Made by a program: the position numbers and the translations under genes
The notes under the pieces: generated by a model
Seen by the model: the letters and a program-made list of their open reading frames with translations, nothing else
Databases searched by the model: none
What the model was told of the DNA's origin: nothing
Assembly: GCA_016192545.1 (NCBI GenBank)
Contig: JACPTX010000055.1
Span: 1 to 42,921, forward strand
From: Candidatus Omnitrophota bacterium
GTDB taxonomy: Bacteria; Omnitrophota; Gorgyraeia; Aquiviventales; Aquiviventaceae
Direction of reading: 5' to 3'
DNA: 42,921 bases
Shown here: positions 36,881 through 42,921 of the stretch, in pieces
Layout: each line of letters begins with the position of its first letter
How positions within the stretch are numbered: position 1 is the first letter of the stretch

Positions 36881-37591
36881 CTAGGGGGATGGAGACCCCG
36901 GCGGACGGCGCCTGACGAAAATCTCTTGACCGGCCTGGGGGTCAAGCGCCAGCTCGGTCTCGCCGACTTGAATGACGAGCGCGGGTTGGGTCTGCCGCAC
37001 GCTCAACGAGACCCCTGGCGCCACGCCGAGCGCGCTCAACCGCTGGAGATACACATGCCGCTTCGTATGGATGAACGCAAGGGTGGACTGTTCGCCGATC
37101 GCCAGGCGGGCCAACGGCACGAGGAGCGGCTGCACGCGCGCCTGGGACGCCTCGCAACAGCGGCCCGGAGGAATCGCGCGGCCGTGCGGACAGGCGGGCG
37201 GATGCCCCAGAAACGCGCAGACCGCCTCGGTCACCTCCAGGTTGAGGATGTGCTCCACCTGGCAGGCGGTGGATTCCATCGAGGCGTCGGACACCTGCAG
37301 GACGTTGCGCAGGAGCACCTCCGTCAGCCGGTGGCGCCGCACGATCTCCCGCGCCCGCGAGACGCCCGCAGGGCTCAGGCGGATCCGCCGCCCCTCCGCC
37401 AGCACCAGCCCCTCGCCAATCATCGCCTCAATCGTGTCCTGCTCGAGGCCGCCGTCCGGCTCAATGGGGTGCGGCAGGAAGCAGACCAGCTGCGTGGGCA
37501 GGCGGTCGCGGTCCAGCGGCACGAGGCCGTCCTCGGCCGCGGTCCAGCACAGCTCAAGTAATTCTTCGATAGGTTCGGAACGCACGCTCAT
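36881..37591 (-). CDS. DtxR/MntR-type metal-dependent regulator with FeoA-like domain
   Basis: LSPAGVSRAREIVRRHRLTEVLLRNVLQ, ACQVEHILNLEVTEAVCAFLGHPPACPHG; C-term SALGVAPGVSLSVRQTQPALVIQVGETELALD. Confidence 0.85.
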   Translation of the reverse strand: MSVRSEPIEELLELCWTAAEDGLVPLDRDRLPTQLVCFLPHPIEPDGGLEQDTIEAMIGEGLVLAEGRRIRLSPAGVSRAREIVRRHRLTEVLLRNVLQVSDASMESTACQVEHILNLEVTEAVCAFLGHPPACPHGRAIPPGRCCEASQARVQPLLVPLARLAIGEQSTLAFIHTKRHVYLQRLSALGVAPGVSLSVRQTQPALVIQVGETELALDPQAGQEIFVRRRPPGSPSP

Positions 37592-37760
37592 CCGGGCTCC
37601 GGTGCCGCCTCCACCACCTCGCCAGACTCGGTTCGTCCACCCATTCGTAGCCGCATCGGGGACAGCGCGTCAGCTGACAGCCGCGCGCCAGCGGACAGCG
37701 CCGGCAGGCCGCCGTCGAGTCATCCGCCTCAAACCCATAGCCGCACAAGGGACAGGCCAT
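37554..37760 (-). CDS. Small zinc-ribbon protein in feo operon
   Basis: MACPLCGYGFEADDSTAACRRCPLARGCQLTRCPRCGYEWVDEPSLARWWRR; start overlaps the feoB stop. Confidence 0.65.
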   Translation of the reverse strand: MACPLCGYGFEADDSTAACRRCPLARGCQLTRCPRCGYEWVDEPSLARWWRRHRSPDERAFRTYRRIT

Positions 37761-39748
37761 CAGACCGCAAGCCCGAGGCTGGTGAGCGCCCGGAAGACCA
37801 GCCCGCCCACTGTGAGCGCGACGCCGATCACAAACGCCGCGGTCAGGTTCGCCGTCCTCCAGCCGCGCTCTTTCACCATCATGAAATACTGCGCGATGCA
37901 CGGGATGAGCAGCGTGATGGTGACGAGCGCCGTCACGGTCTGCACGCCGGAGAGCCTCCCCTGCCGCTGCAGCGCGAAAAACCCCGCCGCCCCGAAATCC
38001 CGGCGGAGGAACCCGACCAGCAGGGCGGCGGTCGCCTCGACGGGCAGCCCCAGCCACGACACGACCAGCGGGGAGGCCGCGCGCTCCAGCACGGCCAGCA
38101 GTCCCGTCGTGTGCAGGACAAACAACACCAGCGTCCCCAGAAAGAAGAGCGGCACCGCCTCCTTGACGTACCATTCCAGGCGCCCCAGCGTCTTGAGGAG
38201 GATGTTCGACAGCTTGGGACGGCGCAACGGCGGGAGTTCGTAGAGGAACGGGCTCTCCTCCCCCGGCAAGACCCTGGCAGCCGCCTGCCCCACCACGACC
38301 ACCACCGCGGCCACCACGCCCAGCCAGACCGCCGCCGCCAGCGGCGGGCGCCCGGCGAGCATCGCCAGGATGACCCCCAGCTGCGCGGAGCACGGGATGC
38401 CGAGCGCCAGCAGCAGCGTCACCAGGACGCGGTCGCGCCTCGATTCCAGAATCCGGGTCGTCATCGTCGCCATCGTGCCGCAGCCGAGCCCCAGCACGAG
38501 CGGCAGGACCGCCTTGCCGTTCAGGCCCAGGAGGCGGCAGAACCGGTTGGCCACGACCGCCAGCCTCGGCAGATACCCCACGTCCTCGATGAAGCCGAAG
38601 CAGAGGAAAAACATCCCGACAATGGGCAGGATGATGGCGAACGCATACGGCAGCGCCATGGTCAAGAGCCCGTAGGGGCCGACGAAGAGCGCTTGCAGCC
38701 AGGCCCACGGCACGAGCCCCTCCACGACCCAGCGGATCGCGGGAATCAGGTAGCGCCCGAAGATCACCTCCTCAAAAAAGTCCACGCCGCGCTGGGCGGC
38801 CAGATCCCCGACCAGGACATACATCGCGGCCAGCGTCGCCAGCAGGACCGGCACGCCCCACACCGGATGCATGGCCAGATCCCCGGCCCGCTCCAGCCAC
38901 GGGCGGCGTGTCCGGACCGCCGTGGTCATCACCTGTGTCACGAGACGACGCGCCTCCTGGAGCCGGGCATCGCTGATCAGCCGGCTCAGGGAGACGGCGG
39001 TGCGCTCCTGCGCCTTGGCCCGAATCCGGGTCAAGGCGGCGAGGGCCTCGGCGGGCTCCTGATCCGTCAGCTGCGCGATGACGGCGGGATCACCGGCCAG
39101 CCAGAGCAGCGCCAGCGCCCGACCGGCTCGGCAGTCCTGCGGGAGGATCCGTGCCGCCTCCGCCGCCGCCTCCTCAATCACCGACGGGTAGGAGACGCGC
39201 CGGCGGGCCGCCCGCGCCTGCGGGATCGCGCGGCGCAGACGATCGAGGCCCCAGCGCTGGGTCGCGATCGTCTCGACCACCGGGACGCCCAGCAGCGCGC
39301 TGAGCCGGTCGGCATCAATCGCGATGTCCCGTTCGCGGGCTTCGTCCATCATGTTCAGCACCAGCACGGACGGGATCTCGGCTTCCGCCAACTCCAAGGC
39401 CAGCAGGACCGCCCGCAGCAGGTTCTTCGCATCCCCCACCTGCAGGACGGCGGCCTGGCGGCGCAGGAGGAGCTCCCGCGCCACGACCTCGTCCTCCGAC
39501 GACGCGGCGAGGCTGTTGAGCCCCGGCGTGTCGTAGATGCGCGCCGCCACGCCGTCCAGCGACGTCCGGCCTTCGGACACCATCACCGTCGTCCCTGGAT
39601 AGTTGGAGACGGCGGCGTAGCGTCCGGTGAGCGCGTGGAAGAGGACGCTCTTGCCGACGTTCGGGTTGCCGGTGACGATCAGGGACGCGGGCCGCCGTTC
39701 CAGGCGCGCGCTAGGGCTTGGGGGCGTCAACGCGCTGGATGGCGTCAT
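37760..39748 (-). CDS. feoB: Ferrous iron transporter FeoB
   Basis: VTGNPNVGKSVLFHALTGRYAAVSNYPGTTV, DTPGLNSL, VLNMMDEA; Gate-domain TM segments. Confidence 0.94.
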   Translation of the reverse strand: MTPSSALTPPSPSARLERRPASLIVTGNPNVGKSVLFHALTGRYAAVSNYPGTTVMVSEGRTSLDGVAARIYDTPGLNSLAASSEDEVVARELLLRRQAAVLQVGDAKNLLRAVLLALELAEAEIPSVLVLNMMDEARERDIAIDADRLSALLGVPVVETIATQRWGLDRLRRAIPQARAARRRVSYPSVIEEAAAEAARILPQDCRAGRALALLWLAGDPAVIAQLTDQEPAEALAALTRIRAKAQERTAVSLSRLISDARLQEARRLVTQVMTTAVRTRRPWLERAGDLAMHPVWGVPVLLATLAAMYVLVGDLAAQRGVDFFEEVIFGRYLIPAIRWVVEGLVPWAWLQALFVGPYGLLTMALPYAFAIILPIVGMFFLCFGFIEDVGYLPRLAVVANRFCRLLGLNGKAVLPLVLGLGCGTMATMTTRILESRRDRVLVTLLLALGIPCSAQLGVILAMLAGRPPLAAAVWLGVVAAVVVVVGQAAARVLPGEESPFLYELPPLRRPKLSNILLKTLGRLEWYVKEAVPLFFLGTLVLFVLHTTGLLAVLERAASPLVVSWLGLPVEATAALLVGFLRRDFGAAGFFALQRQGRLSGVQTVTALVTITLLIPCIAQYFMMVKERGWRTANLTAAFVIGVALTVGGLVFRALTSLGLAV

Positions 39749-40046
39749 AGACGAGGGGCAGATAGCGGTAGAGGCAGCATTCGGCGTTTTCCCTGACCTG
39801 ACAGGCCCCGAGCCAGCTTTGGTGGCCGCATTGGAGGCAGATCGTGTGCTCCACGGCGATTTCAAACCCGGCGCCGTTCCGGGGCCCGGCCGCCTTCGCC
39901 AATTCCACCAACTCCGGCAGATAGCGGTCGATCCGGCACGCGGCTTCCGTCTTGAGGGAGGAACGCGGATCGAGATTGCGGTCAAGACAAATCCCGTGGA
40001 CGTGCGTGGCCACGGCATCCCGATAGGCTTGCAACGAGTCGCTCAT
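39711..40046 (-). CDS. Small Cys-containing hypothetical protein upstream of feoB
   Basis: EHTICLQCGHQSWLGACQVRENAECCLYRYLPLVYDAIQ; good SD (GGAGGG). Confidence 0.65.
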   Translation of the reverse strand: MSDSLQAYRDAVATHVHGICLDRNLDPRSSLKTEAACRIDRYLPELVELAKAAGPRNGAGFEIAVEHTICLQCGHQSWLGACQVRENAECCLYRYLPLVYDAIQRVDAPKP

Positions 40047-40098
40047 CCCGCCCTCCTGCGCTCGTGAGCAGGCTACCAGGTTCCGTCAGGCGGGGTCT

Positions 40099-40112
40099 AT
40101 GATTTGCGTCAG
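40099..40112. promoter_or_regulatory. FNR-like site ATGAT-TTGC-GTCAG (site E)
   Basis: Upstream of the feo operon; -10-like TAGCCT (40075-40070) 30.5 bp from centre. Confidence 0.45.
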
Positions 40113-40159
40113 GAAGGAATCAGCCGGGCGGCGGGCGGTGGGTGCGGTCGGATGGACGC

Positions 40160-41680
40160 CTAAAGCCCGCTGGTGCCGGTGTGGCAGTCGCTGCAATTCA
40201 ATTCGGTGACGTCCATCCCCAGGTCCACCGGATGGCGGAAGGGCTGCTCCTGCAGCATCGAGGTCCGCGTTTCCTCCGGCGGTCCCTGGGCCAGGATGGT
40301 GTGGCAGGCGTTGCAATCCTTGGTGATGACCTTCCCGTCCCGGCTCCGATGCAAGCCGTCGTGGCACCGGAAGCAGCCCAGTGCGTTCAAGTGCCCGACG
40401 TGATTGGGATGCGCCCGCCAGTCGGCCTGCATGTCTGGAAAGATGTTCCGCGAGAAGATGCGCTGGAGCTCTTCGGTCGCATGCTGGATGGCCAGGGCTT
40501 TCTCGCGGGCCAGCTCCGGATACTCCGCCTGATAGAACCTCGAGAGGCCGGCCAGGATGGCGGCGTGCGCCTCCTCCTCGGAGGCGTGCTCCTGCGCCAA
40601 CAGCCGGATGGCCTCCCGCTTCAAGTAGGGGAGCCCGCGGTCCAGGCGGCCGGTGTCAAAGACCTGCTCCACGGCGCGGTCCGGCGGGAAAAAGACGTGC
40701 GAGGGCCGGTTGTGGCAGTCAACACAGTCCATGCGACGGACCGGGGCCCCGGTGAGCTGCTCAGGCGTCAGGGGCTGCTCGGTGGACATGTAGTCCGTCA
40801 CGCGGCCTTCAGGATCCACGACGCGCACCCAGGGGATGATCTCGCGCGACTCATCCGCCGCGACATAGGAGATCTCGTTCTTGATGTTCATGTGCCAGTG
40901 GATGCCCGCCGGCGCCCCGAGTTTCGGATCCCCGCCGCCCACCTTCATGAGCATCTGGATCTGCCAGGGGCTGTTGTGCTCGTCGGCCAGATAGTGGGAA
41001 AAGGTCTTCTGCTGCGCGCCGAAGAATTTCGCCGGCCAGTGGCACTGCTCGCATGTCTCCTGCGCCGGACGCAGATTCTTGACGGGCGTCGGGATCGGCT
41101 GGGGGTACTTCCGGAACGCCACCGCGTACACCTGATACGCCCCCGTGATCTTTGAGCGAACGAACCAGCTCGCCCCCGGCCCCACATGACACTGGGTGCA
41201 GGCCACCCGGGCATGCGGGGAGTGCTGGTAGGCGGTGTATTCCGGCTTCATCACCTGGTGGCACACCAGGCCGCAGAATTTCACCGACTCGGTAAAGTGA
41301 TAGGCCTGGTAGCCGGTGACCGACAGCAGCACGACCACGATCATGCTCGCGGCGAGGGCCCCGACGACCGCGACCTGGTGAGCGGGCTGGTTGAGGTCGA
41401 GACGGGGCAGGGGCGGCACGATCTGGTCGGGCCGCCGCCTGCGTCGGTGGCGCTCCCAGACCACCCCCAGGATGATCAGACCCACCCCGCCGGCGGCGAC
41501 GAACGGCAGCACCAGGTAGATGAGGACCGCCAGATACGGGTGGGCGCGACGGCTGAACATGTCGATGAACATCATCGGCAGGCCAAACGCCGTGCTGACG
41601 GACGCCACCGCCATCCCGAGGAAGCTGAGTGGGTTGCGCAGGAGGCTCGGAGGCTTGGCGGCGGGAGGAGGGATGGTCAT
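40160..41680 (-). CDS. Membrane-anchored NapC/NirT-like heptaheme cytochrome c
   Basis: Seven CXXCH (CGLVCH, CTQCH, CEQCH, CVDCH, CFRCH, CNACH, CSDCH read as heme motifs) and N-terminal TM segments. Confidence 0.82.
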   Translation of the reverse strand: MTIPPPAAKPPSLLRNPLSFLGMAVASVSTAFGLPMMFIDMFSRRAHPYLAVLIYLVLPFVAAGGVGLIILGVVWERHRRRRRPDQIVPPLPRLDLNQPAHQVAVVGALAASMIVVVLLSVTGYQAYHFTESVKFCGLVCHQVMKPEYTAYQHSPHARVACTQCHVGPGASWFVRSKITGAYQVYAVAFRKYPQPIPTPVKNLRPAQETCEQCHWPAKFFGAQQKTFSHYLADEHNSPWQIQMLMKVGGGDPKLGAPAGIHWHMNIKNEISYVAADESREIIPWVRVVDPEGRVTDYMSTEQPLTPEQLTGAPVRRMDCVDCHNRPSHVFFPPDRAVEQVFDTGRLDRGLPYLKREAIRLLAQEHASEEEAHAAILAGLSRFYQAEYPELAREKALAIQHATEELQRIFSRNIFPDMQADWRAHPNHVGHLNALGCFRCHDGLHRSRDGKVITKDCNACHTILAQGPPEETRTSMLQEQPFRHPVDLGMDVTELNCSDCHTGTSGL

Positions 41681-41701
41681 GGGCGTTGCAGAAAGACGGG
41701 C

Positions 41702-42921
41702 TTACCGAGGAGGCGTCGTGCGGTCCATCTCCCGGATCTTGATCAGCAACCCGACGACGAGCAAGGCGATGATGCCCAGCGTCACCCACAGCCCGTGGCG
41801 GCGGAAATGAAATTCCCCGATGGCCTGCTGGCCCGCCTCCTCAGCCCGGCTGGCATGCTGGACGCCTTCCTCGGCGATCGGCTCCAAGGCGGAGGCGGAA
41901 AAGGAGTGGATGTAGGTGCGGGTCTGCGTCAGCTTGGCCTGCGCCTCGTGGACTTCGAACTGCGCCTCGCCGACGTCCATCCCGAGGTGGGCGGCGTGCG
42001 CGACCGTGGCCTCCGCGCGGGCCGCCTCGGCCTTCAGCCGCTCGATCGCCCCGCGCATCCGCTGGGCGGTGACGAACCCCTGCGAGCCCGGTTCATGACA
42101 CGTCACGCACAGCGCCTGCGGTCCGGTGCCCAGCATGTCGTCGCTGGGCCGCTGGATCAAATGCTTGCCGTGGCACACCTCGCACTCTGGAAGCCCAAAG
42201 GCCTCATGGGCCACCTTGTGCGGACTCTTCGCAAACAGATCACGCGTCAGGCCGTGGCACTGGGCGCAGACGTTGCCGATGGCGACGGCTTTGGGCCTTG
42301 AGGCCTCATGCGAGCCGTGGCAACTGGCGCAGTGGGGCGCGGCGCGATCCCCCCGGACGAGCAGCGCCTGCCCGTGTACGCTCTGCGAGTACTCCCGGTG
42401 CTGCGTCGCGGGAAGCCCGTGCCGCTCCATCAGCGTCGCATCCGCGTGGCACGTCGCGCAGGTCCCAGGGATGTTTGTCATGTAGACGGGTGAACGCGGG
42501 TCCCGCTTTCCGCGAATGCCATGGGCGCCATGGCAGCTCGTGCAGACCGCGACATCGACATCCCCTTGACTGAGCCGCTTGCTGTGCTGGCTGATGAGAT
42601 ACTTCGCGTACTGGTCGGTCGGCAGGTTTGGGTTGTACTTGCGCATGTAGGCCGGGTCGCCGTGACAACGCGCGCAGAACTGGGGGATGTCCTGCCGGGC
42701 GGGTGCGCCGAGGAACCCGTTGGCCGGATCCATGGCGACCGCCGGGTCCACGGAGGCGGAATCCCCCCCGTGGCAGTCCGCGCACGACAACCCCCGCTGG
42801 GCGTGGATGTCGTTGGCGAACAGGGCGGCCGGGCCGCGCGCCTCGCCCTCCATCTGGCGGTGGCACTCGACGCAGCTGTTCGATGGCGGCTCAGCCCTCG
42901 CCAGGCCGGGCGCCAGCGCCA
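41702..42921 (-). CDS. Multiheme cytochrome c with C-terminal TM helix (continues past right edge)
   Basis: At least nine CXXCH, including CVECH upstream of the ORF-track start; C-term LWVTLGIIALLVVGLLIKI; open at window end. Confidence 0.85.
   Translation of the reverse strand, partial: ALAPGLARAEPPSNSCVECHRQMEGEARGPAALFANDIHAQRGLSCADCHGGDSASVDPAVAMDPANGFLGAPARQDIPQFCARCHGDPAYMRKYNPNLPTDQYAKYLISQHSKRLSQGDVDVAVCTSCHGAHGIRGKRDPRSPVYMTNIPGTCATCHADATLMERHGLPATQHREYSQSVHGQALLVRGDRAAPHCASCHGSHEASRPKAVAIGNVCAQCHGLTRDLFAKSPHKVAHEAFGLPECEVCHGKHLIQRPSDDMLGTGPQALCVTCHEPGSQGFVTAQRMRGAIERLKAEAARAEATVAHAAHLGMDVGEAQFEVHEAQAKLTQTRTYIHSFSASALEPIAEEGVQHASRAEEAGQQAIGEFHFRRHGLWVTLGIIALLVVGLLIKIREMDRTTPPR

Overview
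GC-rich bacterial chromosome segment, almost entirely coded on the minus strand. It is an accessory/respiratory nitrogen-metabolism region. Main blocks, left to right: (i) pckA, a wHTH protein, a DUF2934 protein and a hemerythrin protein; (ii) a radical-SAM/tetrapyrrole cluster: cysteine desulfurase, NirJ/AhbC-like, B12-radical-SAM, small Cys protein, AhbD-like; (iii) a siroheme nitrite/sulfite reductase behind a near-consensus sigma70 promoter; (iv) a long molybdenum-cofactor operon (moaA, moaC, mogA, methyltransferase, TSUP permease, moeA, mobB, moaD, moaE, tatC, mobA) running into nirK and nnrS and preceded by a likely Moco riboswitch; (v) an operon closely resembling Nitrospira/anammox-type periplasmic nitrite oxidoreductase (XRE regulator, tatA, diheme-c/heme-b gamma subunit, NxrA-like, 90-aa protein, NxrB-like, TorD/NarJ chaperone, an HELMH-motif protein, a Tat-signal ferredoxin); (vi) an apparently 5'-truncated porin and a Crp/Fnr regulator; (vii) a NapH-like/DsbD-like pair, and a membrane spermidine-synthase-like protein as the only convincing plus-strand CDS; (viii) a Feo iron operon with DtxR and an AmrS-like radical SAM protein carrying a Tat-like signal; (ix) two multiheme cytochromes, the last running off the right edge. 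Two non-coding patterns stand out. First, six copies of an FNR-like palindrome ATGAY-N4-RTCAN occur upstream of minus-strand units, each with a TA-N3-T -10-like element 28.5-30.5 bp from the palindrome centre, including one upstream of the Crp/Fnr gene itself. Second, several different palindromic elements lie within or at the ends of coding sequences, apparently in frame. All family calls come from motif recognition; no database search was run.
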